A stretch of DNA of 64,000 nucleotides from Bugula neritina (taxonomy: Eukaryota; Bryozoa; Gymnolaemata; Cheilostomatida; Bugulidae). The stretch lies in NCBI GenBank assembly GCA_964035545.1, contig OZ037768.1, forward strand, positions 24,674,319 to 24,738,318, in the 5' to 3' direction. This document shows positions 47,530-59,804 of this stretch, piece by piece (the stretch's first letter is position 1; every line of letters starts with the position of its first letter). Made by a program: the position numbers and the translations under genes. Below the pieces are notes generated by a model. That model was given only the letters and a program-made list of their open reading frames with translations. It was not told where the DNA came from and did no database searches.

Positions 47530-50030
47530 GTTAGCCTATAACAAACAGGTGTACCAAAGCTAAAAAAAATATCTAATTCACTGCACTAGGATATTATTCA
47601 ACTCATTTAAATTTAATATATAGCAGTAAAACAATCACATAATTGTATTTATTTTATCAGCTTTACTTTACAAAGCTGAACCATATAATTTAGTAACTTG
47701 TCACCATAATAAACTTTGTACAACATACAAATTGAAAACCTGATGTGATTGCTTTTTTAATAGAATATACATCAAAAACATGTTACTTTGATAAGCGTGT
47801 TTATAATAAAAGTATTAAACCAGTTTAAAAAAAATTATTTTGTTATATAAGGGATCACAAAACTAAATCATTTTAGACCTGTAGCTCAATGTTCCTCAAG
47901 CAACGGGCTGCTATGACTAATTAATTTTCTATCATTGCATTTGACTGTTCTACTCATAGTGTATTGGCGAGTTAAAATTATTGGTAATTTAATGTATATT
48001 TTAGCTACCTCTGTACAATCAATGTCATAGTAATATCAATTAGGTTTTAAATTTCACTGAGTTTATAGTAAATTATTGCAATCGGTACATAACATTTGGC
48101 TAGTTCTCTAGTTCATTAAATAACCATACGAACTTAAATTTACAACATGAAAAAACACACAAAGCAAAATTAAAATAATCATATTATGAACCAATGTAAT
48201 TGATAAGCGATAATGCTGTTGTAAAACATAAATTATCAAATTGAAATAGTTATTATTACTATTAGTATTACTATCATTATAACAACTATAATTATTATTA
48301 GTATTACTATTACTATTAGTATTAGCATTAGTAGTAAAAAATGAGTAGAGTTCAACATATACAATCTAGCTCACAGTTACTATAAAAGTAGAAGTAGAAC
48401 TTTTAAAACTATTATCTCCATCATTATCAGAACTATGAGTAATACTAGTACAGTACTAGTAGTTGTACTAATAGTAATACTAGTTATTAATACTAATAGA
48501 CAATAGTAATAGTATCACTATGAGTATGAGACTTGGGCTGGCAGTGATTATCACTATCAGCATCATCATAGTGATAGTCAAAAGTTACAAGAATTAGAAG
48601 CCATATTCATATTGATATTCTCATTGTGATTGAGTTATGCACAGTCATATTCATAGTAATACTAATAGTCAATCACTGATTGAGTTAATGTCATAGTAAT
48701 ACTCATACTCATAATTAATTTGTACGATACTCATACTCATAGTGATAGTGATACGTCACCGTGAATTTCAATTTAATAATAATTTTAATTTAATATTAAA
48801 GTGATATTAATTATTAATATTATCATTGAATCATTCATTGTTGCTAATATTATGTCTTACTCTTAGTCTTAGTCTAACAGCAGCTCTATAAAGAAGTTAA
48901 ACATAACTGATAACAAAACACATTTAAAAAATAATACTGTAACAATCAATATAATGCATATCAATATGAATATGCTAGCAACCTAATTTTCAGCCCACTT
49001 CATTAACTTTCTGTGCAGTATTGTGAATTGTGATAAAATAAATTTATTAATGGTGACCTTGACATCTTCGTCCAAATGCCTTTCACGTCAAGCCCCGAAC
49101 CAATTTGTAAAAATTTTGGATTTTTTACTTTTGATTATTTTTTACGAAAAGAGCTTCAAAATAAATTTAAAAAAAAGTGAGCTGTTGTCCACATGAAAAG
49201 AAATATATGAGTTAATTTTCTAAATTCAGGAAGTTACCAGAGGATCACAATATTTTTTTTAAAAAATCTTCATTTTCACGACAAGCTCTATATATTAATA
49301 TAGAAAAATAGAAGACAACTCTTCTTTCAGATTTTTCATGCGCCACGGTCACGTCAATCTCAGTGCTATTAACACATATATTTTAATTCATTTTTTCTGG
49401 TATATTGAGTTGAGATTTTTTGTATATATTTTGTGAATGCAACTAAAAAAGTATGATCTTTTAATTAACAGTAATTGATTTTATCAAAATAACCTGGATG
49501 CCTACGATGTTTAAAAACCACGAAAGGACAATTTTAGTTGAAATGTTAGCTGTAATAATTGAATGAAATTAATAATTATAAATCAAATTGTTGAAGTTCT
49601 CACATTTCATGAATGTCTGATAAATTAGGACTATTATTTAATTCTTAAATTCTAGATAAATATAACTAAGCAATTTAATGAATATATCATTATTATTGTA
49701 TGATGCAATTTTACTGATAAATACTTCAATATTTAAATTATTTTTATGTTACATTTACAAAGGGCTTTTAACCATGGGGAGTAATATATTTAATTACCAT
49801 CATTATTATATTTGAAGTTATACTAGTTAAATATAACTCAGTGACCAATCATGAAGGCACTTTGAGTGCAATAGACTGTGTCTGCTAATTTAAATGCGTA
49901 AGATATACACAAGCAATAACTGCCTCTTAGTCTAATTTAAGTGGCACATATTCCAGACATCATATTTAAATTTCAATTGACAAAAACAATGACAATAGCA
50001 AATGACAATAACAGTTGACAAAAGGATCAA
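47530..50030. other. AT-rich spacer, no gene seen
   Basis: Degenerate ATAGT/ATACT simple sequence at 48240-48760, otherwise AT-rich unique DNA. No exon, RNA gene or TIR element recognised. Confidence 0.4.
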
Positions 50031-50032
50031 CT

Positions 50033-50170
50033 GTGGTGCAGTAGATAGACATGGTTGTCTAGCATGGTACATGTGCTAGGCTTCTGTGCCACCTCAAAAC
50101 TATTATATTGTGTTGTCTGTATGGCTTTAGGTGAAGAAGGCAACCGCCTCATCAGGCCTTCACAGAGCTT
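50033..50170 (+). mobile_element. Possible decayed tRNA-derived SINE
   Basis: 'gtggtgcagtagatagacat' resembles a tRNA 5' end with A box, and about 45 nt later 'ggcttctgtgccacc' resembles a degenerate B box and 3' acceptor strand that pairs with GTGGTGC. Non-tRNA tail follows. Too diverged for a functional tRNA. Confidence 0.35.
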
Positions 50171-50290
50171 ACAACTTTAAACACCATACTATTATCATAT
50201 GTCAGCATTCATTAATTTCTTAGTTCTAGAAATCCTATTTAGAGTAACTTATGCTCCATCATTCCATCGGCACAAATAACTAATGAAACA

Positions 50291-53200
50291 ATGGCGGCTT
50301 CAGGCAATCGCAGATTGCTTTACGAGGTGAGTGGAAATCTACTTTGCTATTTCTCTGTTAGCGAGGTGTAGGCTTGCTTGACTGGCTGCCTTGGTTCAAC
50401 AATGTCTGCTGTATTATATACTAGTACTGTGTATTATATACTAGTACTGTGTATTATATACTAGTACTGTGTGTTGTATTATATACTAGTACTGTGTGTT
50501 ATATACTAGTACTGTGTGTTGTATTATATACTAGTACTGTGTATTATATACTAGTACTGTGTATTATATACTAGTACTGTGTGTTATATACTAGTACTGT
50601 GTATTATATACTAGTACTGTGTATTATATACTAGTACTGTGTATTAAATACTAGTACTGTGTATTATATACTAGTACTGTGTATTATATACTAGTACTGT
50701 GTGTTGTGTTATATACTAGTACTGTGTGTTATATACTAGTACTGAGTATTATATACTAGTACTGTGTGTTATATACTAGTACTGTGTGTTAAATACTAGT
50801 ACTGTGTGTTATATTATATACTAGTACTGTGTGTTGTGTTATATACTAGTACTGTGTATTATATACTAGTACTGTGTATTAAATACTAGTACTGTGTATT
50901 ATATACTAGTACTGTGTATTATATACTAGTACTGTGTGTTGTGTTATATACTAGTACTGTGTGTTATATACTAGTACTGAGTATTATATACTAGTACTGT
51001 GTGTTATATACTAGTACTGTGTGTTAAATACTAGTACTGTGTGTTATATTATATACTAGTACTGTGTATTATATACTAGTACTGTGTATTATTACTGTGT
51101 ATTAAATACTAGTACTGTGTGTTATATACTAGTACTGTGTGTTATATACTAGTACTGTGTGTTGTGTTATATACTAGTACTGTGTATTATATACTAGTAC
51201 AGTGTATTGTATTATATACTAGTACTGTGTATTATATACTAGTACTGTGTATTATATACTAGTACTGTGTATTAAATACTAGTACTGTGTGTTATATACT
51301 AGTACTGTGTATTATATACTAGTACAGTGTATTGTATTATATACTAGTACTGTGTATTATATACTAGTACTGTGTATTATATACTAGTACTGTGTATTAT
51401 ACACTAATACTGAGTAAGATGTTGTTGTTGCAGTACACTCCGCTACACAGTTTACCGTCCTGTGGCAAAGTCAATGTTTACGGTGTTGTGAGATTAGCAA
51501 ACGTTGCTCGTCCTACGTGCGGTGGTAATAGTAAGTCTACATATTCTATACAGTGCAGTGGTAATAGTAAGTCTACATATTCTATACAGTACAGTGGTAA
51601 TAGTAAGTCTACATATTCTATACAGTACAGTGGTGATAGTAAGTCTACATATTCTATATAGTGCAGTGGTAATAGTAAGTCTACATATTCTATACAGTAC
51701 AGTGGTAATAGTAAGTCTACATATTCTATACAGTACAGTGGTGATAGTAAGTCTACATATTCTATACAGTACAGTGGTAATAGTAAGTCTACATATTCTA
51801 TATAGTGCAGTGGTAATAGTAAGTCTACATATTCTATACAGTACAGTGGTGATACTAAGTCTACATATTCTATACAGTACAGTGGTAATACTAAGTCTAC
51901 ATATTCTATACAGTACAGTGGTGATACTAAGTCTACATATTCTATACAGTACAGTGGTAATAGTAAGTCTACATATTCTATATAGTGCAGTGGTAATATA
52001 CAAATGAACTGTATGTTTGGTGTGTAGGCTACTATAAAACTATAGTGTTAGAAACGGAGGCGTTGTACAATAAAGGAAGTAGATTCACGGTGACTATCTT
52101 CTCCACGCTACTCTCTAAGCTGCCAGAATGTGACGTATTTGACGTGATTCGGCTTCACAGAATGCAGGTACAGCGAGTCAATGCTGTCATGCTGACTCTC
52201 AATGATTGACCTTGACATGGCTGTGTTAGCCTTGACCTCATGCGCACTGCATGAATATTGTCTCATTATTGACAACAGGTAGAGGACTTCTGTGGAGAGA
52301 AGAATGGAAAGTTGCGACTAGACTATGGAGGGGCCTGGGTCCTCTTCAGAAATAATGAGAGGGAGTTGGTGGTGAAATCATCATCAGCTAGTAGTCAGTA
52401 TTAAATTCTATCTAATAGTAATACTATACTACTAGTAATACTATACTACTAGTAATACTATACTACTAGTAATACTATACTGCTAGTAATACTATACTGC
52501 TAGTAATACTATACTACTAGTTATACTATACTACTAGTAATACTATACTGCTAGTAATACTATACTACTAGTTATACTCTACTACTAGTAATACTATACT
52601 ACTAGTAATACTGTACTACTAGTAATACTATACTACTAGTAATACTATACTACTAGTAATACTATACTACTAGTAATACTATACTACTAGTTATACTCTA
52701 CTACTAGTAATACTATACTACTAGTAATACTGTACTACTAGTAATACTATACTACTAGTAATACTATACTGCTAGTAATACTATACTACTAGTTATACTC
52801 TACTACTAGTAATACTATACTACTAGTAATACTATACTACTAGTAATACTATACTACTAGTAATACTATATTACTAGTAATACTATACTACTAGTAATAC
52901 TATACTACTAGTAATACTATACTGCTAGTAATACTATACTACTAGTTATACTCTACTACTAGTAATACTATACTACTAGTAATACTATACTACTAGTAAT
53001 ACTATACTACTAGTAATACTATATTACCAGTAATACTATACTACTAGTAATACTATACTACTAGTAATACTATACTACTAGTAATACTATATTACCAGTA
53101 ATACTATACTATTAGTAATACTATACTACTAGTTATACTATACTACTAGTAATACTATACTACTAGTAATACTATACTACTAGTAATACTATACTACTAG

Positions 53201-56200
53201 TAATACTATACTGCTAGTAATACTATACTACTAGTAATACTATACTACTAGTAATACTATACTGCTAGTAATACTATACTACTAGTAGTACTATACTACT
53301 AGTAATACTATATTACTAGTAATACTATACTATTAGTAGTACTATAATACTAGTAATACTGTATTGCATCATGTAGATATCATACTCACCGAGGAGGATA
53401 AAGCTTTGATGACACAGATGGGTGGGTGGGTGTCCGCAGCTCTGGCAAACTGCCAAATAATTCAGGTCGAAGGTCAGGATGGTGCGGGTACTGCCTCTGT
53501 ACCAGGTACTGCCTCTGTAACAGGTACTGCCTCTGTACCAGGTACTGCCTCTGTAACAGGTGCTGCCTCTGTAACAGGTGCTGCCTCTGTAACAGGTGCT
53601 GCCTCTGTAACAGGTACTGCCTCTGTAACAGGTGCTGCCTCTGTACCAGGTACTGCCTCTGTAACAGGTGCTGCTGATGCCGCTGCAGACACTGGCAGCG
53701 CTGTGATTACTGTTACACGGGCAGAGTCGAGAGCAAACACAGAACAGAGCGCGAAGAGCAGCACAGCATCTTGTATACGAGACTTTTCCCTAAACTCCTA
53801 CCTGAATATCAGCTGCCAGCTACTCAAGGTGTCGGTGCTCAAAGCTAACGAGCATAAGTTGGCTATTCTGACAGTTTGGGACGGCACCAGATGTAAACTC
53901 CCGCTGAACAGACCAGATGAGAGTGACTGCAATTCCCTGAGTCATGAGTGTGGAGTATTGGAGCAGTTAGCAGACTACTGTGTGAATATCATAGTGTATG
54001 GTGCACATGTACACCGGGCTAAGAACCTGAGGCTAGGGGCTCTGTACACCTTCTACGGTGAGTATGTGTTGATATATGTTAGTATGTATTGATATATGTT
54101 AGTACATGTTGATATATGTTAGTATGTGTTGATATATATGTTAGTACATGTTGATATATGTTAGTATGTGTTGGTATGTGTTAGTATGTGTTGATATATG
54201 TTAGTACATGTTGATATATGTTAGTATGTGTTGATATATATGTTAGTATGTGTTGATATATATGTTAGTATGTGTTGATATATGTTAGTATGTGTTGATA
54301 TATGTTAGTACATGTTGATATATGTTAGTATGTGTTGATATATATGTTAGTTAGTACATGTTGATATATGTTAGTATGTGTTGGTATGTGTTAGTATGTG
54401 TTGATATATGTTAGTATGTGTTGATATATGTTAGTACATGTTGATATATGTTAGTATGTGTTGATATATGTTAGTACATGTTGATATATGTTAGTATGTG
54501 TTGATATATGTTAGTACATGTTGATATATGTTAGTATGTGTTGGTATGTGTTAGTATGTGTTGATATATGTTAGTACATGTTGATATATGTTAGTATGTG
54601 TTGATATATATGTTAGTACATGTTGATATATGTTAGTATGTGTTGGTATGTGTTAGTATGTGTTGATATATGTTAGTACATGTTGATATATGTTAGTATG
54701 TGTTGATATATGTTAGTACATGTTGATATATGTTAGTATGTGTTGATATATGTTAGTACATGTTGATATATGTTAGTACATGTTGATATATGTTAGTATG
54801 TGTTGGTATGTGTTAGTATGTGTTGATATATGTTAGTACATGTTGATATATGTTAGTATGTGTTGATATATGTTAGTACATGTTGATATATGTTAGTATG
54901 TGTTGATATATGTTAGTACATGTTGATATATGTTAGTACATGTTGATATATGTTAGTCTGTGTTGATATATGTTAGTATGTGTTGATATATATGTTAGTA
55001 TGTGTTGATATATATGTTAGTACATGTTGATATATGTTAGTATGTGTTGATATATATGTTAGTACATGTTGATATATGTTAGTATGTGTTGGTATGTGTT
55101 AGTATGTGTTGATATATGTTAGTACATGTTGATATATGTTAGTATGTGTTGATATATATGTTAGTACATGTTGATATATGTTAGTATGTGTTGATATATA
55201 TGTTAGTACATGTTGATATATGTTAGTATGTGTTGGTATGTGTTAGTATGTGTTGATATATGTTAGTATGTGTTGATATATGTTAGTACATGTTGATATA
55301 TGTTAGTATGTGTTGATATATGTTAGTACATGTTGATATATGTTAGTATGTGTTGATATATGTTAGTACATGTTGATATATGTTAGTATGTGTTGATATA
55401 TGTTAGTACATGTTGATATATGTTAGTACATGTTGATATATGTTAGTCTGTGTTGATATATATGTTAGTATGTGTTGATATATATGTTAGTATGTGTTGA
55501 TATATGTTAGTACATGTTGATATATGTTAGTATGTGTTGATATATGTTAGTACATGTTGATATATGTTAGTATGTGTTGGTATAGCTGTGTTATTTCAGG
55601 AGTCCACTGCAAGCTGCCCTCCACAATCAACAAGCCAGAGTTGTATCTTCATGAAAGTTTCAGGAAACCTGCTCTGCCTTTGACTGATTCCAAGGAGAGA
55701 GACTCTCTGATTGGTCAACTGAAGTTTGCAGCAGATGGCAAAGCCCATTTAGATATCAGTAAGCAACTTGTTTGTTTCTTTGCTCTTGGCTCATATAAAC
55801 TTCATCATTTCTTTGAGATTCTATATATTCAGGGTGTTCTGTGGGTGTACATACAGATTGTTCTGTGAGTGTACATACAGAGTGTTTTGTGAGTGTACAT
55901 TCAGGGTGTTCTGTGGGTATACATACAGGGTGTTCTGTGGGTATACATACAGGGTATGCTGTGGGTATACATACAGATTGTTCTGTGGGTATACATACAG
56001 GGTATTCTGTGGGTGTACATACAGAGTTGTGTCCTCACTGTAGCACCAGATGACAGAGCTCCTGCTGAACTTCTGAAGACAAACATAGAAAGAACATGGA
56101 ACTCCTGGCAATTGTTTCTCAAGGTATTTCCTGATCAGAATAATCTCCGAGCCAGAATTACCAACACAAATACTTCTCATTCTCCATCAGCCAATCAAAG

Positions 56201-59200
56201 TTCTCCCCAGATTGAGGCAGCGAATGGAGGTCTTTCTACAAGATTAGCATCACACGAAAACTTGTCCCGGACTAACCGGGTTCAACAGAATTCATCTCAT
56301 AACTCAGCCAATCAGAATTCACCTCATCTTACATCAACCAATCAGGATTCAGTTGGAGCTGTACATGGTAACTTGTGTAGTGCTGACGCTGTACACAACA
56401 TTAACCAGAACAGCTCCTCTATGGTAAATCATGAAAATGCTGCCAGAAATGATGCGGCCACTATAAATAAGCCATCACATGACAGTTGTATACCATCACA
56501 TGGCAGTTGTATACCATCACATGACAGTTGTATACCATCACATGACAGTTGTATACCATCACATGACAGTTGTATACCATCACATGGCAGTTGTATACCA
56601 TCACATGACAGTTGTATACCATCACATGACAGTTGTATACCATCACATGACAGTTGTATACCATCACATGACAGTTGTATACCATCAAACTTGAGAAAAA
56701 GAGTTTCCACTGCAGCTACACTTGATGAGAATTCAACCTATCAGCATGAATCTGAAAAAGAAGGCTCGTGTGAGTTGATGAGTGTGAGAGTTGTAATGAC
56801 GATGATGTCACTGTATTACTATATTACTTGACTACTATATCACTAGACTACTATATCACTAGACTACTATATTACTAGACTACTATATTACTATATTACT
56901 ATATTAATATATTACTAGCAGGGTTGGGGTCAATTACATGTGACTGTAATTAATTACCATTACAATTACATGAGAATTTGTCAATTACAATTACAATTAT
57001 AATTACAGTCAAATAGTAATGTAATTAATTACAATTACAATTACATGGCAATGTAATTAGTTACAATTACAATTACTTTCGTTCTCGCAAGAGATAAATA
57101 GAAGTTATGCAATTTTACTTCTAGGGTCCAACTAGCAGGGGCAATTTTGACAGTGCTGAACCTCCTTTGTACTCAACAGTGATACTATACCACATTGACA
57201 ATTAATCTGAATTTGTTATTTAACAGTAGGCATGGTAGGAAAAGTATGAAACTTTTAGGATTTCAAAGTTTGAAGTAATTGACATGTAATTATAAAGTAA
57301 TTGTAAAAATCAATTACATTAGATATGTAATTAATTACAATTACAATTACAATTACATTTTTATACATCAATTACAAATTACATTCAATTACTTGAAAAA
57401 ATGTAATTAATTACAACCAATTACAATTACAAATTACAATTACCCCAACCCTGATTACTAGACTACTATATTACTATGTCACTAAACTACTCACTTGTTG
57501 TAGGCAAGAGACGTAAAAAGGTGCACCTGATACCTAAAGAGTTACTGTACACTGCTCCGTCTAACCCTTTCACAGGTGATGACACTCTGTGTTAGCATTG
57601 AGCTTACAATCTAAGTGCCTCTCTTTCTCTCTGGTAACTTTGTGTTCATGATGTCATGTGTTCATGTCTCTTTCTCTCTGGTAACTTTGTGTTCATGATG
57701 TCATGTGTTCTTGTCTCTTTCTCTCTGGTAACTTTGTGTCTATGATGTCATGTGTTCATGTCTCTTTCTCTCTGGTAACTTTGTGTCCATGATGTCATGT
57801 GTTCATGTCTCTTTCTCTCTGGTAACTTTGTGTCTATGATGTCATGCGTCTCTTTCTCTCTGGTAACTTTGTGTCCATGATGTCATGTGTTCGTGTCTCT
57901 TTCTCTCTGGTAACTTTGTGTCCATGATGTCATGTGTTCGTGTCTCTTTCTCTCTGGTAGCTTTGTGTCCATGATGTCATGTGTTCGTGTCTCTTTCTCT
58001 CTGGTAACTTTGTGTCCATGATGTCATGTGTTCATGTCTCTTTCTCTCTGGTAACTTTGTGTCTATGATGTCATGCGTCTCTTTCTCTCTGGTAACTTTG
58101 TGTCCATGATGTCATGTGTTCATGTCTCTTTCTCTCTGGTAACTTTGTGTCTATGATGTCATGCGTCTCTTTCTCTCTGGTAACTTTGTGTCCATGATGT
58201 CATGTGTTCGTGTCTCTTTCTCTCTGGTAGCTTTGTGTCCATGATGTCATGTGTTCGTGTCTCTTTCTCTCTGGTAACTTTGTGTCCATGATGTCATGTG
58301 TCTCTTTCTCCCTGGTAACTTTGTGTTCATGATGTCATGTGTTCGTGTTTTTCAGAAAGCAGCAAGTGGAGCAGAACACACATGATGTCTAAACAAATGC
58401 CTCAAGTTTACTCCTCCATGTTGCCTTCATGTTTGAGAGGTACCTTCAAATATTTGGTATACTGGTTGCTATAGTAACACACAGAGTATATTAAATATAG
58501 AACTGGTTGCTATAGTAACACACAGAGTATATTAAATATAGAACTGGTTGCTATAGTAACATATATTTTATAACTTGCGCTGGTTGCAGTGAATCAGAGA
58601 AGAGAGTTGGCAGAAGTTGTTACTTCTGAAGAAATTGAGTTGCTTAGCAACAAGAGCTCCTCTTGTAAGATACGAGAAAATGCTGGCAGTTCTTGTAAGT
58701 TTAATATTTCAAACTTATCGGCTAATATTTTCACTAGCTGTTAGTACACTCACTGTTAGTATACTCACTGTTAGTATACTTACTGTTAGTATACTCACTG
58801 TTAGTATACTCACTGTTAGTACACTCACTGTTAGTACACTCACTGTTAGTATACTCACTGTTAGTATACTTACTGTTAGTATACTCACTGTTAGTATACT
58901 CACTGTTAGTACACTCACTGTTAGTACACTCACTGTTAGTATACTTACTGTTAGTATACTCACTGTTAGTACACTCACTGTTAGTATACTTGCTGTTAGT
59001 ATACTCACTGTTAGTATACTCACTGTTAGTACACTCACTGTTAGTATACTCACTGTTAGTATACTCACTGTTAGTATACTCACTGTTAGTATACTCACTG
59101 TTAGTATACTCACTGTTAGTATACTCACTGTTAGTACACTCACTGTTAGTATACTCACTGTTAGTACACTCACTGTTACAGATAAGCCAAAGCGCTCGAC

Positions 59201-59804
59201 CAGAACTCTGAAAGACAGACTGGAGAGATGGAGGTATGAAGTCTCTCTGCTGACTGGAGATGCCAGGGAGTTTTCTCCTCGTACAGGTAGTCACCGTCTG
59301 TTTCATCACTTTAGCGAGTCATCTGATGCATGAAACATTGCAAGTATTAGATTTAATGCACAATACTGCTATGAAGTATTGGCCTGTTCATGAATTGTGT
59401 GTTGGTCTAATCACTCTTGTCATATTGATTCTGTTAGAGTGTTAGTTATAGTTAGTTAAATAGATGGCCAACTCTTCAATAAGTTAGGTTGTGATTGGGT
59501 GTGCGAGTGAGTGAGTGAGTGAGTGAGTAATTGAGTGAGTAACCTTGTGGTACAACTAGACTATGTCAATGAGTTATTTTAGTATTTAAACGTGCGAGTT
59601 ATTTATTTTTCAGCTATTAAGCCACCTAATTACCAGGAGATCCTCAGTAGTATAAACAACTCCTCTCACTTTCTTCCTCCTCTCAGCGCAATTAACATCA
59701 AAAGGCAAAACCTCAATCTATGTATTGATGAGGGAGTTATCTCCCCAGAAGAGAGCATGGAATTGCTGTTGAGTAACGTTCGAAATGAATGGCTCAAGTG
59801 TTAA
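50291..59804 (+). CDS. POT1: POT1, single-strand telomere DNA-binding protein, 12 exons
   Basis: Exons 50291-50326, 51434-51530, 52028-52167, 52279-52393, 53377-54057, 55600-55758, 56044-56769, 57504-57575, 58356-58439, 58590-58694, 59182-59286, 59614-59804 (TAA); 2511 nt open, 836 residues. OB1 opens with 'YTPLHSLPSCGKVNVYGVVR', the POT1 signature, and continues 'SRFTVTIFSTLLSKLP' and 'DVFDVIRLHRMQ'. OB2: 'LNISCQLLKVSVLKANEHKL', 'LTVWDGTRCKLP', 'DYCVNIIVYGAHVHRAKNLR', then 'LYLHESFRKPALPLT'. It should bind the G-rich 3' overhang and protect chromosome ends. A 10-copy six-residue repeat sits in the OB1-OB2 linker and a 10-copy seven-residue repeat (PSHDSCI) in exon 7. The C-terminus is Asn/Ser-rich then basic ('CKRRKKVHLIPKE'), with no visible OB3/HJRL zinc region. 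Introns 5-11 are all phase 1. N-terminal identity is firm; the C-terminal exons are less certain. Confidence 0.88.
50408..51412. repeat. 20-bp minisatellite, about 48 copies
   Basis: Unit 'gtattatatactagtactgt' with 'gtgtt' insertions. It fills POT1 intron 1. Confidence 0.94.
51525..52000 (+). repeat. 36-bp minisatellite, about 13 copies, each with a 5' splice site
   Basis: Unit GTGGTAATA then GTAAGTCTACATATTC then TATACAGTACA. The first unit is the end of POT1 exon 2 and its donor (AATA|GTAAGT). Most later units keep GTAAGT; four read ACTAAGT and have lost it. Each unit also offers TATACAG as a weak acceptor. The 12-codon period keeps exon 2's frame open ('NSKSTYSIQYSG') for three to four units, until TATAGTG introduces a stop at 51659. 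Confidence 0.94.
52415..53362. repeat. 17-bp minisatellite, about 55 copies
   Basis: Unit 'actagtaatactatact'. It fills POT1 intron 4 between the exon 4 donor (AGTA|GTCAGT) and the exon 5 acceptor. Confidence 0.94.
53487..53667 (+). repeat. Coding 18-bp minisatellite, 10 copies (POT1 linker)
   Basis: Unit GGTACTGCCTCTGTAACA in frame, encoding GTASVT/GAASVP between OB1 and OB2. All units keep the frame and lack stops. Confidence 0.93.
54058..55590. repeat. 20-bp minisatellite, about 75 copies
   Basis: Unit 'tgatatatgttagtatgtgt' (and 'tacatgt' form) with higher-order alternation. It starts at the exon 5 donor (TACG|GTGAGTATGTG) and fills intron 5. Confidence 0.94.
55830..56028. repeat. 24-bp minisatellite, about 8 copies
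   Basis: Unit 'tacatacagggtgttctgtg' plus 'ggta', in POT1 intron 6. Each unit contains CATACAG|GG, an acceptor-like word, upstream of the true acceptor at 56043. Confidence 0.9.
56476..56690 (+). repeat. Coding 21-bp minisatellite, 10 copies (POT1 exon 7)
   Basis: Unit 'ccatcacatgacagttgtat' plus 'a', in frame, encoding PSHDSCI/PSHGSCI. It adds about 10 cysteines to an otherwise Asn/Ser-rich tail. Confidence 0.93.
56919..57453. mobile_element. hAT-like MITE copy 2 with intact 8-bp TSD
   Basis: CAGGGTTGGGGTCAATTAC...ATTACCCCAACCCTG ends, flanked by ATTACTAG at 56911-56918 and 57454-57461. An 8-bp target duplication and CAGGG termini are typical of hAT elements. 535 bp, subterminal 'taattaattacaattac' repeats, no coding. 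It sits in POT1 intron 7 and matches copy 1 at 28988 except for the nested insertion there. Confidence 0.88.
57596..58350. repeat. About 47-bp minisatellite, about 16-17 copies
   Basis: Unit 'atgatgtcatgtgttcgtgt' followed by 'ctctttctctctggtaactttgtgtcc'. It fills POT1 intron 8. Each unit has a strong pyrimidine tract and a GGTAAC donor-like word; the real acceptor (TTTTTCAG at 58355) follows the last unit. Confidence 0.93.
58455..58570. repeat. About 50-bp repeat, 3 copies
   Basis: 'ggttgctatagtaacacaca' followed by 'gagtatattaaatatagaact'. It fills POT1 intron 9. The GTTGCTATAGTAAC core is palindromic. Confidence 0.88.
58738..59180. repeat. 15-bp minisatellite, about 29 copies, ending at an acceptor
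   Basis: Unit 'ttagtatactcactg', filling POT1 intron 10. The last unit becomes the acceptor itself: CACTGTTACAG|ATAAG. Frames on both strands are open because the unit is 5 codons. Confidence 0.94.

Noticed and set aside
50033-50092. Functional tRNA gene
   Set aside because: B box and anticodon arm are too degenerate for a cloverleaf; kept only as a possible SINE relic.
50130-50165. A third hammerhead ribozyme (CTGATGAGGCGGTTGCC on the minus strand)
   Set aside because: CTGATGAG and a GGC/GCC stem II are present, but the obligatory GAAA is replaced by TTCT and no GTC/stem I partner follows.
53487-56690. CRISPR array
   Set aside because: Direct repeats here and elsewhere in the window are contiguous minisatellites with no unique spacers, and the DNA is eukaryotic.
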